A DNA stretch of 64,000 nucleotides from Archivesica marissinica. Taxonomy: Eukaryota > Mollusca > Bivalvia > Venerida > Vesicomyidae. The notes below the pieces were generated by a model, which worked only from the letters and a program-made list of their open reading frames with translations, ran no database searches and was not told the origin of the DNA. The number at the start of each line of letters is the position of its first letter. The first letter of the stretch is position 1. The stretch spans positions 13,997,577 to 14,061,576 of the forward strand of contig CM026398.1 in assembly GCA_014843695.1 (NCBI GenBank). The letters run 5' to 3'. Made by a program: the position numbers and the translations under genes. Shown here piece by piece: positions 19,001-31,846 of this stretch.

Positions 19001-20651
19001 CATACATTTCTACAAGATATACACACTATCTCACCATATATACATACATTGCTACTAAATATACATACGTTCTCACCAAATCTACATACATTACTACAAG
19101 ATATATCCACTATCTCACTATATATACGCACATTACTACAAGATATACACGCTGTCACACCATATCTACATACATTACTACAATATATAAACACGATATC
19201 ACCATATCTGCATATATTACAACAATATATATCCACTATATCACCATATCTACATACATTTCTACAAGATATACACACTATTCACCATATCTACACATTC
19301 TACAATTCACTTTCCATATCTACATACATTTCAAATATACACTATCTCACCATATATACATACATTGCTACTAAATATACACACTTTCTCACCAAATCTA
19401 CATACATTACTACAAGATATATCCACTATCTCACAATATTTACATACATTACTACAAGATATACACACTATGTCACCATATCTACAAACATTGCTACAAG
19501 ATCTACACACTATATCACCATATCTACATACATTCCTACAAGATATATCCACTATCTCACCATATTTACATTCATTACTACAAGATATACACACTATATC
19601 ACCATATCTACATACATTCCTACAAGATATATCCACTAACTCACCATATTTACATACATTACTACAATAACTACACACTGTCTCACCATATCTACATACA
19701 TTACTACAAGATATACACACTATATCACCATATCTACATATATTACAACAATATATATCCACTATCTCACCATATCTACATACATTACTACAAGATATAC
19801 ACGCTGTTTCACCATATCTACATGCATTACTACAATATATACACACTATATCACCATATATACATACATTGCTACTAAATTTACACACTATCTCACCATA
19901 TCTACATTCATTACTACAAGATCTACACACTATATCACCATATCTACATACATTCCTACAAGATATATCCACTATCTCACCATATTTACATACATTACTA
20001 CAATAACTACACACTGTCTCACCATATCTGCATACATTTCTACAAGATATACACACTATCTCACCATATCTACATGCATTACTACAAGATATACGCACTA
20101 TCTCACCATATCTACGTACATTACTACAAGATATACACACTATCTCACCATATATACACACATTACTACAAGATATACACGCTGTCTCACCATATATACA
20201 TACATTACTACAATATATACACACTATATCACCATATATGCATATATTACAACAATATATATCCACTATCTCACCATATCTACGTACATTTCTACAAGAC
20301 ATACACACTATATCACCATATATACATACTTTGCTACCAAATATACACACTATCTCACCAAATCTACATACATTACTACAAGATATATCCACTATCTCAC
20401 AATAGTTAAATACATTACTACAAGATATAAACACTATGTCACCATATATACAAACATTGCTACAAAATATACACACTATCGCACCATATCTACATACATT
20501 ACTAACATATATACACACTATCTCAACATATCGATATACATTTCTACAATATATATATACACTATCGCACCATATATACTTACATTACTACAATAACTAC
20601 ACACTGTCTCACCATATCTGCATACATTACTACAAGATATACACACTATCT

Positions 20652-20682
<31 letters not shown>

Positions 20683-20721
20683 CGCACTATATCACCATAT
20701 CTGCATTATTATTACAACAAT
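16057..20721 (+). repeat. 42-bp satellite, left array, about 110 units
   Basis: Unit contains CATATCTACATACATTACTA, then CAAGATATACACACTATCTCAC. Forty-two bases equal 14 codons, so frames stay open for hundreds of codons on both strands (plus: YLHTLLQDIHTISP-like; minus: CRYGEIVCISCSNV-like). Variant units recur in order, indicating higher-order blocks. A short AT run lies at 20654-20681. Orientation flips at about 20722. Confidence 0.96.
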
Positions 20722-21296
20722 ATATATAGTGAATAATTTCTTGTAGTAATGTATGTAGATATGGTGAGATACTGTGTATATCTTGTAGTAATTGAACGTA
20801 TTTGGTGAGTTAGTGGATATATCTTGTAGTAATGTATGTAGATTTGGTGAGATAGTGTGTATATTTAGTAGCAATGTACTTATATATGGTGAGATAGTGT
20901 GTATGTCTTGTAGAAATGTACGTAGATATGGTGAGATAGTGGATATATATTGTTGTAATATATGTAGATATGGTGATATAGTGTGTATATATTGTAGTAA
21001 TGTATGTAGATATGGTGAGACAGTGTGTATATCTTGTAGTAATGTGTGTATATATGGTGATATAGTGTGTATATCTTGTAGTAATGTACGTAGATATGGT
21101 GAGATAGTGGATATATCTTGTAGGAATGTATGTAGATATTGTGATATAGTGTGTAGATCTTGTAGCAATGTTTGTAGATATGGTGACATAGTGTGTATAT
21201 CTTGTAGTAATGTATGTAAATATTGTGAGATAGTGGATATATCTTGTAGTAATGTATGTAGATTTGGTGAGATAGTGTGTATATTTAGTAGCAATG
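20722..21296 (-). repeat. 42-bp satellite in inverted orientation, left of gap
   Basis: At ATATATA/GTGAATAATTTC the satellite turns to its reverse complement and resembles right-arm sequence from 23765 onward in direct orientation, with several differences. Its end pairs with 22297-22400 across the N gap (ACAAACATTGcTACAAGATC against ACAAACATTGaTACAAGATC). Confidence 0.9.
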
Positions 21297-22296
21297 NNNN
21301 NNNNNNNNNNNNNNNNNNNNNNNNNNNNNNNNNNNNNNNNNNNNNNNNNNNNNNNNNNNNNNNNNNNNNNNNNNNNNNNNNNNNNNNNNNNNNNNNNNNN
21401 NNNNNNNNNNNNNNNNNNNNNNNNNNNNNNNNNNNNNNNNNNNNNNNNNNNNNNNNNNNNNNNNNNNNNNNNNNNNNNNNNNNNNNNNNNNNNNNNNNNN
21501 NNNNNNNNNNNNNNNNNNNNNNNNNNNNNNNNNNNNNNNNNNNNNNNNNNNNNNNNNNNNNNNNNNNNNNNNNNNNNNNNNNNNNNNNNNNNNNNNNNNN
21601 NNNNNNNNNNNNNNNNNNNNNNNNNNNNNNNNNNNNNNNNNNNNNNNNNNNNNNNNNNNNNNNNNNNNNNNNNNNNNNNNNNNNNNNNNNNNNNNNNNNN
21701 NNNNNNNNNNNNNNNNNNNNNNNNNNNNNNNNNNNNNNNNNNNNNNNNNNNNNNNNNNNNNNNNNNNNNNNNNNNNNNNNNNNNNNNNNNNNNNNNNNNN
21801 NNNNNNNNNNNNNNNNNNNNNNNNNNNNNNNNNNNNNNNNNNNNNNNNNNNNNNNNNNNNNNNNNNNNNNNNNNNNNNNNNNNNNNNNNNNNNNNNNNNN
21901 NNNNNNNNNNNNNNNNNNNNNNNNNNNNNNNNNNNNNNNNNNNNNNNNNNNNNNNNNNNNNNNNNNNNNNNNNNNNNNNNNNNNNNNNNNNNNNNNNNNN
22001 NNNNNNNNNNNNNNNNNNNNNNNNNNNNNNNNNNNNNNNNNNNNNNNNNNNNNNNNNNNNNNNNNNNNNNNNNNNNNNNNNNNNNNNNNNNNNNNNNNNN
22101 NNNNNNNNNNNNNNNNNNNNNNNNNNNNNNNNNNNNNNNNNNNNNNNNNNNNNNNNNNNNNNNNNNNNNNNNNNNNNNNNNNNNNNNNNNNNNNNNNNNN
22201 NNNNNNNNNNNNNNNNNNNNNNNNNNNNNNNNNNNNNNNNNNNNNNNNNNNNNNNNNNNNNNNNNNNNNNNNNNNNNNNNNNNNNNNNNNNNNNNN
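21297..22296. other. Assembly gap, exactly 1000 N
   Basis: A run of exactly 1000 undetermined bases, so the real length is probably unknown. It lies inside the 42-bp satellite, between two oppositely oriented blocks. Confidence 0.99.
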
Positions 22297-22858
22297 CATA
22301 TCTACAAACATTGATACAAGATCTACACACTATATCACAATATCTACATACATTCCTACAAGATATATCCACTATCTCACCATATTTACGTACATTACTA
22401 CAAGATCTACACACTATATCACCATATCTACATACATTCCTACAAGATATACACACTGTCTCACCATATCTACATACATTACTACAATATATACACACTA
22501 TATCACCATATCTACGTACATTACTACAAGATATATCCACTATCTCACCATATCTACGTACATTTCTACAAGATATACACACTATCGCCCCATATATAAG
22601 TATATTGCTACTAAATATACACACTATCTCACCAAATCTACATACATTACTACAAGATATATCCACTAGCTCACCATATATACGTTCATTACTACAAGAT
22701 ATACACAGTATCTCAAGATATCTACATACATTACTACAAGAAATTATTCACTATATCACCATATATACATTCATTACTACAAGATATACACACAAACTCA
22801 CCATAACTACATACATTTCTACAAGATATACGCACTTTCGCACCATATCTACATAAAT
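22297..22858 (+). repeat. 42-bp satellite, inner left block
   Basis: Plus-orientation units again. From about 22340 inward they are the mirror of 23657-24175 with very few differences. Confidence 0.92.
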
Positions 22859-22924
22859 CCAGCATCTTCCAACACAAAACATGGATCTTACCATAACATT
22901 AGGTCGTCAGAACATGTATTACAC

Positions 22925-23175
22925 CGTAGCGTTTCAGTTTTTGTATCTAACGTTTCAATTGTTTGACAGTAACGTTTCAATTTCTGACACAAGCGTTTCA
23001 GTTTCTGACACAAGCGTTTCAGTTTCTGACACAAGCGTTTCAGTTTTTGACACTAGCGTTTCAGTTTTTACCCGTTAACACGTAATTCTCCATAGAGTCC
23101 GTTTCAGTTTTTGACACTAGCGTTTCGGTTTCTGACACAAGCGTTTCAATTTCTGACACAAGCGTTCAGTTTTTG
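22925..23175 (+). repeat. 21-bp tandem repeat, left of the palindrome axis
   Basis: Repeats of CGTTTCAGTTTCTGACACAA plus one base, with CAATTG and TTTTTGACACTAG variants, interrupted by CCCGTTAACACGTAATTC. Mirrored at 23340-23595. Confidence 0.9.
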
Positions 23176-23339
23176 TCATTGTTATTTCAGTTTTTGTCTC
23201 CGTCGTTTCGATATGAGACGCTACAATCGCATTTTTGTGTTTAAACGCGTTTAATTTTTTTATCAGATTAACGACACAAACATGCGCTTGTAGCGTCTTA
23301 TATCGAAACGACGGAGACAAAAACTGAAATAACAATGAC

Positions 23340-23595
23340 AAAAACTGCAACGCTTGTGTCAGAAATTGAAACGCTTGTGTCAGAAACCGAAACGCTAGTG
23401 TCAAAAACTGAAACGGACTCTATGGAGAATTACGTGTTAACGGGTAAAAACTGAAACGCTAGTGTCAAAAACTGAAACGCTTGTGTCAGAAACTGAAACG
23501 CTTGTGTCAGAAACTGAAACGCTTGTGTCAGAAATTGAAACGTTACTGTCAAAAAATTGAAACGTTAGATACAAAAACTGAAACGCTACGGTGTA
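23340..23595 (-). repeat. 21-bp tandem repeat, right of the palindrome axis
   Basis: Reverse complement of 22925-23175 with small differences (for example TGCAACGC and one extra A in AAAAAATTG). Confidence 0.9.
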
Positions 23596-23649
23596 ATACA
23601 TGTTCTGACGACCTAATGTTATGGTAAGATCCATGTTTTGTGTTGGAAG

Positions 23650-26600
23650 ATGCGGGATTTATGTAGATATGGTGCGAAAGTGCGTATATCTTGTAGAAAT
23701 GTATGTAGTTATGGTGAGATAGTGTGTATATCTTGTAGTAATGAATGTATATATGGTGATATAGTGAATAATTTCTTGTAGTAATGTATGTAGATATGGT
23801 GAGATACTGTGTATATCTTGTAGTAATGAACGTATATATGGTGAGCTAGTGGATATATCTTGTAGTAATGTATGTAGATTTGGTGAGATAGTGTGTATAT
23901 TTAGTAGCAATGTACTTATATATGGGGCGATAGTGTGTATATCTTGTAGAAATGTACGTAGATATGGTGAGATAGTGGATATATCTTGTAGTAATGTACG
24001 TAGATATGGTGATATAGTGTGTATATATTGTAGTAATGTATGTAGATATGGTGAGACAGTGTGTATATCTTGTAGGAATGTATGTAGATATGGTGATATA
24101 GTGTGTAGATCTTGTAGTAATGTACGTAAATATGGTGAGATAGTGGATATATCTTGTAGTAATGTATGTAGATTTGGTGAGATAGTGCGTATATTTAGTA
24201 GCAATGTAGGTATATATGGTGAGATAGTGTGTATGTCTTGTAGAAATGTACGTAGATATGGTGAGATAGTGGATATATATTGTTGTACTATATGCAGATA
24301 TGGTGATATAGTGCGTATATATTGTAGTAATGTATGTAGATATGGTGAGATAGTGTGTATATCTTGTAGTAATGTATGCATATATGGTGAGACAGTGTGT
24401 AGTTATTGTAGTAATGTAAGTATATATGGTGCGATAGTGTATATATATATTGTAGAAATGTGTATCGATATGTTGAGATAGTGTATATATATGTTAGTAA
24501 TGTATGTAGATATGGTGCGATAGTGTGTATATTTTGTAGCAATGTTTGTATATATGGTGACATAGTGTGTATATCTTGTAGTAATGTATGTAAATATTGT
24601 GAGATAGTGGATATATCTTGTAGTAATGTATGTAGATTTGGTGAGATAGTGTGTATATTTGGTAGCAAAGTATGTATATATGGTGAGATAGTGTGTATGT
24701 CTTGTAGAAATGTACGTAGATATGGTGAGATAGTGGATATATATTGTTGTAATATATGCATATATGGTGATATAGTGTGTATATATTGTAGTAATGTATG
24801 TAGATATGGTGAGACAGTGTGTAGTTATTGTAGTAATGTATGTAAATATGGTGAGCTAGTGGATATATCTTGTAGGAATGTATGTAGATATGGTGATATA
24901 GTGTGTAGATCTTGTAGTAATGAATGTACATATGGTGAGATAGTGGATATATCTTGTAGGAATGTATGTAGATATGGTGATATAGTGCGTAGATCTTGTA
25001 GCAATGTTTGTAGATATGGTGACATAGTGTGTATATCTTGTAGTAATGTATGTAAATATTGTGAGATAGTGGATATATCTTGTAGTAATGTATGTAGATT
25101 TGGTGAGAAAGTGTGTATATTTAGTAGCAATGTATGTATATATGGTGAGATAGTGTGTATATCTTGTAGAAATGTATGTAGATATGGTGATATAGTGGAT
25201 ATATATTGTTGTAATATATGCAGATATGGTGATATCGTGTTTATATATTGTAGTAATGTATGTAGATATGGTGTGACAGCGTGTATATCTTGTAGTAATG
25301 TGCGTATATATAGTGAGATAGTGGATATATCTTGTAGTAATGTATGTAGATTTGGTGAGAACGTATGTATATTTAGTAGCAATGTATGTATATATGGTGA
25401 GATAGTGTGTATATCTTGTAGAAATGTATGTATATATGGTGAGATAGTGGATATATATTGTTGTAATATATGCAGATATGGTGATATAGTGTGTGTATGT
25501 AGATATGGTGAGACAGCGTGTATATCTTGTAGTAATGTACGTAGATATATTGAGATAGTGTGTATATCTTGTTGTAATGTATGTAGATATGGTGAGATAG
25601 TGTGTATATCTTGTAGTAATGTACGTAGATATGGTGAGATAGTGTGTATATCTTGTTGTAATGTATGTAGATATGGTGAGATAGTGTGTATATCTTGTAG
25701 AAATGTATGTATATATGGTGAGACAGTGTGTAGTTATTGTAGTAATGTATGTAAATATGGTGAGATAGTGGATATATCTTGTAATAATGAATGTATATAT
25801 GGTGATATAGTGTGTAGATCTTGTAGTAATGAATGTAAATATGGTGAGATAGTGTGTAAATTTAGTAGCAATGTATGTATATATGGTGAGATAGTGTGTA
25901 TATCTTGTAGAAATGTATGTAGATATGGTGAGATAGTGTGCATATCTTGTAGAAATGTATGCATATATGGTGAGACAGTGTGTAGTTATTGTAGTAATGT
26001 ATGTAAATATGGTGAGATAGTGGATATATCTTGTAGGAATGTATGTAGATATGGTGATATAGTGTGTAGAACTTGTAGTAATGAATGTAGATATGGTGAG
26101 GTAGTGTGTAAATTTAGTAGCAATGTATGTATATATGGTGAGATAGTGGATATATCTTGTAGGAATGTATGTAGATATGGTGATATAGCGTGTAGATCTT
26201 GTAGTAATGAATGTAAATATGGTGAGATAGTGTGTAGATCTTGTAGTAATGAATGTAGATATGGTGAGATAGTGTGTATATCTTGTAGTAATGTACGTAG
26301 ATATGGTGAGATAGTGTGTATATCTTGTAGTAATGTATGTAAATATGTTGAGTTAGTGGATATATCTTACAGTAATGTATGTAGATATGGTGATATAGTG
26401 TGTAGATCTTGTAGTAATGAATGTAAATATGTTGAGATAGTGGATATATCTTGTAGGAATGTATGTAGATATGGTGATATAGTGTGTAGATCTTGTAGTA
26501 ATGAATGTAGATATGGTGATATAGTGTGTAGATCTTGTAGTAATGAATGTAGATATGGTGATATAGTGTGTAGATCTTGTAGTAATGAATGTAGATATGG

Positions 26601-27962
26601 TGAGATAGTGTGTAGTTATTGTAGTAATGAATGTAGATATGGTGAGGCAGTGTGTAGTTGTTGTAGTAATGTATGTAAATATGTTGAGTTAGTGGATATA
26701 TCTTGCAGGAATGTATGTAGATATGGTGATATAGTGTGTAGATCTTGTAGTAATGAATGTATATATGGTGAAATAGTGTGTATGTCTTGTAGTAATGTAT
26801 GTAGATATGGTGAGATAGTGAATAATTTGTTGTAGTAATGTATGTAGATATGGTGAGATAGTTTGTATATCTTGTTGTAATGTACGTAAATATGGTGAGA
26901 TAGTGTGTATATATTGTAGTAATGAATTTATATATGGTGAGATACTGTGTATATCTTGTAGTAATATACGTAGATATGGTGAGATACTGTATATATCTTG
27001 TAGTAATGTACGTAGATATGGTGAGTTACTGTGTATATCTTGTAGTAATGTACGTAAATATGGTGAGATAGTGGATATATCTTGTAGTAATGTATGTAGA
27101 TTTGGTGAGATAGTGTGTATATTTAGTAGCAATGTATGTATATATGGTGAGATAATGTGTATATCTTGTAGAAATGTACGTAGATATGGTGAGATAGTGG
27201 ATATATATTGTTGTGAGATAGTGGATATATATTGTTGTAATATATGTAGATATGGTGATATAGTGTGTACATATTGTAGTAATGTATGTAGATATGGTGA
27301 GACAGTGTGTATATCTTGTAGTAATGTATGTATATTTGGTGAGATAGTGTGTATATTTAGTAGCAATGTATGTATATATGGTGAGATAGTGTGTATGTCT
27401 TGTAGAAATGTATGTAGATATGGTGAGATACTGTGTATGTCTTGTAGTAATGTACGTAGATATGGTGAGATAGTTGTATATCTTGTAATAATGTACGTAG
27501 ATATTGTGAGATAGTGTGTATATCTTGTAGTAATGTACGTAGATATGGTGAGATAGTGTGTATATCTTGTAGTAATGTACGTAGATATGGTGAGATAGTG
27601 TGTATATCTTGTAGTAATGTATGTAGATATGGTGAGACAGTGTGTAGTTATTGTAGTAATATACGTTGATATGGTGTGATAGTGTGTATGTCTTGTAGTA
27701 ATGTACGTAAATATGGGGAGATAGTTGATATATCTTGTAATAATGTACGTAGATATGGTGTTATAGTGTGTAGATCTTGTAGTAATGAATGTATATATGG
27801 TGAAATAGTGTGTAGATCTTGTAGTAATGAATGTAGATATAATGAGATAGTGTATATATCTATTAGTAATGTATGTATATATGGTGAGATAGTGGATTTA
27901 TATTGGTGTAATATATGTAGATATGGTGAGATAATGTGTATATCTTGTAGTAATATAATCAT
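23650..27962 (-). repeat. 42-bp satellite, right array, about 103 units
   Basis: Reverse-complement orientation of the left array (GTAGATATGGTGAGATAGTG followed by TGTATATCTTGTAGTAATGT). Many blocks match the left array in mirrored order; unit losses and gains differ. The minus-coded CRYGEIV-type open frame is the same repeat artefact as on the left. Confidence 0.96.
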
Positions 27963-28499
27963 TTTATCGGTATAATGAGAATGTGTAGAGGGAGGTAATT
28001 GTGTACGGACATTAGCTACGTAATTAGAATTAAGGGTAGATACGGACATAAATGACACACACCGAGTCGAATGGACCATTAATAAGCGATATAGTGTTTT
28101 CCCGCCATTTATATCCTCCATTTTGAAAATCGTAGGCTCGGAACGTATAATCGTTTAGTACGATTATCGAAACCCCCGGATAGATAGGACCTATAATAAA
28201 GCTTATATAACGAATTTATATCGGTACTTCCGGTTTTTCGGATCACTACTTCCGGTATGAGGTCGGACCATTAATTGAGTCGCGGATTCGTCATTGTCTC
28301 TTCGAGATCTTTCCGACGATACCAAACACGGCCAGTTTCCTCGAAAGTTCATTTTTCTTCAAACTTATTTACGATTAAAGGGAGATAATCAGTATTATAG
28401 ATATATCGAAAGATCAAAATGAAGGGTAGCGTCGGAAAACATCATGAAAACAGCAAAGCCGTTGTTTTGGAGGATAGTGCACAAGGCAGAAGATGCTCC
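27963..28499. other. Unique segment, right arm
   Basis: Mirror of 15521-16056, nearly identical. No gene supported. Confidence 0.45.
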
Positions 28500-28636
28500 A
28501 CAGACAGACAGACGGACGGACGGACAGAGAGACGTACAGACAGACAGACAGAGAGACAGACAGAGAGACAGACAGACGTACGGACGGACGGACAGACAGA
28601 CGGACAGACAGGCAGGTAGGCAGACAGACAGACAAT
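28500..28636 (-). repeat. (CAGA)n microsatellite within a SINE remnant, right arm
   Basis: Mirror of 15374-15520 with a slightly different length and pattern. CTCCA precedes it, as expected from the SINE-derived flank in reverse. Confidence 0.92.
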
Positions 28637-29172
28637 AGATATGCGCGTATATCTATATATATATATATATATATACTATGAATAGTCTGATTGTAAATAT
28701 GATATGACGTTATGTTTACATGTTTTAAATATTCTTGCTATAATGAAGCGTTACAGCGCTTATTTTCCCAATTTATGCTAATGTTTATATTTGCCCTGAA
28801 TTATAAACTAATTGAGCGAACTCTCACGCGGAGATACAGCGTGGGGTTTGCGCATCAAAATGTAAGCGTGGCAAGATGTCAAATAAATCAAACTTGAAAC
28901 GAGCCTAATAATGGTCCATGGAAAATACCATCGAGTTGATAACCTCGTTAGGTGTTTGTTCTGATTTGGCTGCCCGCTAGTTAAATAATGGTTACCGATT
29001 GCCCCCCAGCATGACTCCAGACATACGAGCATAGGATTCGGGAAGTGCTGATGTTCATAATAAGTGATGTATCATAAGTCAGAAATAAAATAGGGTGACG
29101 CTATAATAAACAAACACAATGCATTGATAATTTCACACCACTGCGTTGAATAATTCGTCGATAGTTTCTGTC
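28637..29172. other. Unique part of the right arm
   Basis: Mirror of 14777-15373, lacking about 63 bp present there. No gene supported. Confidence 0.45.
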
Positions 29173-29386
29173 TGTTTTACGTTTATTTATCGTCGCTACC
29201 GGTTACCCGTACGAGCGTCGCTCTCCTGAAGAGATTAGTAATTTTGGAGGATAGTGCGATGATACAGACAGAGACCCATTATAGAGTCTCCTCTGGTTCC
29301 TTTACGTGCACAGACACGATACCTCGGTCCCATCTGAAAGACCGTTAATGTTATTAGGGTAATCCAGGGATCGAATCTACTCGGCT
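29173..29386 (-). mobile_element. tRNA-Thr-derived SINE, 5'-truncated copy, right arm
   Basis: Mirror of 14565-14776. Shares the same truncation and internal deletion, so it was duplicated with the arm rather than inserted independently. Confidence 0.88.
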
Positions 29387-29610
29387 CTACCCCTATATCT
29401 AATAATCGAATTATGGATATCCGTATAAATACAAAAGAAATAGCGAATTAATTGTTGCTGTTTTTAGAATGATTTTAGTACCGCTGTAGGCCTACATGCA
29501 GCATTTACATACATGTACATCTTATAATTCTGTTTCGCGCGTAATGCGACATATGCATCGGCAAAGCCTTTGTTTTGGAGGACAGTGCACGTGGCAGAAG
29601 ATGCTCCACC

Positions 29611-29694
29611 TACAGACAGACCGCCGGGCGGACATACGGACGGGCGGACGGACGGACGGACAGACAGACGGACAGACAGACAGACGGGCGTGTG
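29611..29694 (-). repeat. (CAGA/CGGA)n microsatellite within a SINE remnant, right arm
   Basis: Mirror of 14264-14338, with rearranged unit order. Preceded by GCAGAAGATGCTCCAC, the SINE-derived flank in reverse. Confidence 0.88.
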
Positions 29695-29787
29695 GTAAGG
29701 TAAATAGATATACATTATATAAAATAACCGCAAACAACATACAACTTGATAGAGGGAATCAGTAACTTGCCAAATATTACATTCTTA

Positions 29788-29976
29788 TCACACACGCACG
29801 CACGCGCACGCACGCTCGCACGCACGCACTCACGCACGCACGCACACACGAGCACGCACGCACACACACACACACGCACACGCACGCGCACACACACGCA
29901 CACACACACACACGCACGCGCACACACACGCACACACAAGCACTCACACACACACACACACGCGCACACACACACT
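29788..29976 (-). repeat. (CACG/CACA)n microsatellite, right arm
   Basis: Mirror of 13995-14166 but richer in CACA and longer, so the two arms have evolved independently here. Confidence 0.95.
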
Positions 29977-31069
29977 AACGTAATATTTTATGAACGCGTG
30001 CATTATTTTATTGAACCTGGGGCTGTAATTACAAATTTATGTTAGCTCGATAGCGAAACGAGTGTTTGACATTTAACAAAATCGATCTCCCTATTAAGTA
30101 ATGTGCGCGCTGCGGTCTTAACAGTTAATCCTTTATAGAAATGATGGCATTGACAGGTGAAAGCAACCGTGATATGTAAACGTATTAATTTCTTTAGAAT
30201 CATGATACAATTTGCCATGGTATGTACGCACTCTGTGCTTATCAGTTAATCAGTTATGTTGCAACTCAGAGATGACAACCGTGGTATGTACACGCGTTAA
30301 TTACTTTAGAATCATATTTATAATTACCTGTATGAATGTGTCAGTGTTTGGTTCCATGCTGTTTTAATTTTGTGTACCTACTGCGCTGGTGATTTTTCTC
30401 GCATTCCCGGATAAGGTTATTTAGGGTCAACTGACTAACATATAACCTCATACCTCGCATTCATTATTGGAGCCATTCCGATGTATCGAGCAGAGAATTA
30501 ACATGCGTCATACGAAATGATAGGATATATTCGGAGATAGCCACCCATGACACTAATGACGTATTTTGCAGTAAATACTGTTGCAAACGGCCTTCATTTT
30601 CTGTACTGATGTTGTTGGGTGAGGTTGTAGCTGTGCTCCGTGTCTTGAAGATGGGCATGGAACACCGAGTATTAGACATTTATATTAATCGTTGTATCAC
30701 TCTATACGATAAAATACGTGTTTCATATACGCTATGGCTATGTCTAGTGACATGCCCTTCTAAAACGTACATTACGGATTATTAATAATATATCGCGTTT
30801 TTATGGAATTATACGTAACGATGTAAGATATATATTATTCATGTTCGTACATAGGTTAAGTTTGTATATAGCGTATAATTAGGATTTCTTACTCGATAAA
30901 AACGTACGCCTAGTTTGAATAATATAATTACCCGTATATTCGTTGAAGTTCGTGAAGCTGATTGAGGTAAACGTAAACGGACTATATTTATATAGAAGCG
31001 TTCGTAATAGTTATTTATGGATAGGTTCGTAGTCGATATTTATAGAATGGTACGCGATCGCTATTTATC
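29977..31069. other. Unique part of the right arm, no gene supported
   Basis: 30350-31069 mirrors 13000-13740. 30003-30330 is not the mirror of the left arm and contains its own duplicated segment (GATTCTAAAG followed by an AATTAA-type stretch twice in the reverse complement, about 110 bp apart). Confidence 0.5.
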
Positions 31070-31475
31070 AAGCTATTATCAATAGTGACGCGTAAACCAA
31101 AAAAAAGCAAAGAGCTCGGTAGTTGAGCGCTACGTCATCAATAGTGACGCGTATACCAAACAAGCAAAGAGCTCTGTAGTTGAGCATCAGGTGGTGACGC
31201 ATTTACACAACAGGTGATGACGTATACGCAACAAGTAACGAGATCGGTAGTTGCGCGATATATCATCAATAGGCTCTATAGTGATGACGTATACACAACA
31301 AGTGATGACGTATACACACCATTCAAAGAGATCGGTAGTTGAGCGATACGGCATCAATATGCTCTATAGTGACGCGTATACACAACAAGTAAAGAGATCG
31401 GTAGTTGCGCGCTACGTCATCAATAGTGACGCATATACACAACAAGTGATGACGTATACACAACAAGCAAAGAGA
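31070..31475. repeat. Tandem cluster of about 60-bp units at the outer end of the right arm
   Basis: Repeats of AGAGATCGGTAGTTGAGCG, CTACGTCATCAATAGTGACG, CGTATACACAACAAG. Only the inner part mirrors 12784-12990. The cluster continues past the arm boundary at 31330. Confidence 0.85.
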
Positions 31476-31477
31476 TG

Positions 31478-31846
31478 CATGTACTACTTACTGCTATCAC
31501 CAGTTATACGTCGATACCTTCCGCACTATGTACTGCTATCACCATGCATACGTCGATCCCTTCCGCACTATGTATTGCTATCACCAGTTATACGTCGATA
31601 CCTTCCGCACTATTTACTGCTATCACCATTTATACGTCGATACCTTCCGCACTATTTACTGCTATCACCATTTATACGTCGATACCTTCCGCACTATGTA
31701 CTGCTATCACCATTTATACGTCGATACCTTCCGCACTATGTATTGCTATCACCAGTTATACGTCGATACCTTCCGCACTATTTACTGCTATCACCGCACT
31801 ATTTACTGCTATCACCATTCATACGTCGATCCCTTCAGCTATCATT
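31478..31846 (+). repeat. Second 42-bp satellite, unrelated to the first, about 8.7 units
   Basis: Unit CTATCACCAGTTATACGTCG, ATACCTTCCGCACTATGTAC, TG. Again 14 codons, so three plus frames stay open. One unit is truncated at about 31790 (CACCGCACTATTTACTG). Confidence 0.93.

Larger units (their letters stand above)
12784..20721 (+). repeat. Left arm of a giant inverted repeat
   Basis: From 12784 (CTCTTTGAATGG) the sequence reappears as its reverse complement ending at 31330 (CCATTCAAAGAG). Matching landmarks in inverted order are the short conserved frame 13385/30679, the GTGC microsatellite 13995/29976, the SINE 14565/29386, the (TCTG)n tract 15374/28636, the unique segment with MEDINGG at 15894/28121, and the 42-bp satellite. 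Arms are not identical: a 63-bp segment near 15005-15067 is absent from the right arm, microsatellite lengths differ, and 13770-13980 is replaced by unrelated sequence at 30003-30300. Confidence 0.9.
22340..24175. repeat. Central near-perfect palindrome, axis about 23257
   Basis: Paired coordinates sum to 46515 throughout (22381 with 24134, 22881 with 23634). The arms are about 0.9 kb and almost identical; the loop is only some 20-30 bp around TTTAATTTTTTTATCAGATT. They include satellite units, a spacer (CTTCCAACACAAAACATGG) and 21-bp repeats. Confidence 0.92.
24270..31330 (-). repeat. Right arm of the giant inverted repeat
   Basis: Reverse complement of 12784-20721 with the differences listed for the left arm. 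Unique parts (27970-28420, 30350-31060) match the left arm almost base for base. The innermost matching point is near 24273, against 20721 on the left. Confidence 0.9.

Noticed and set aside
16057..27962. Large proteins of YLHTLLQDIHTISP or CRYGEIVCISCSNV repeats on both strands
   Set aside because: The 42-bp unit keeps frames open in both orientations, the frames have no defined ends, and some run through N gaps.
12784..31330. Polinton/Maverick or other autonomous giant transposon
   Set aside because: No polymerase, integrase, capsid, ATPase or transposase frame is present between or within the inverted arms, although a gap of unknown size remains.
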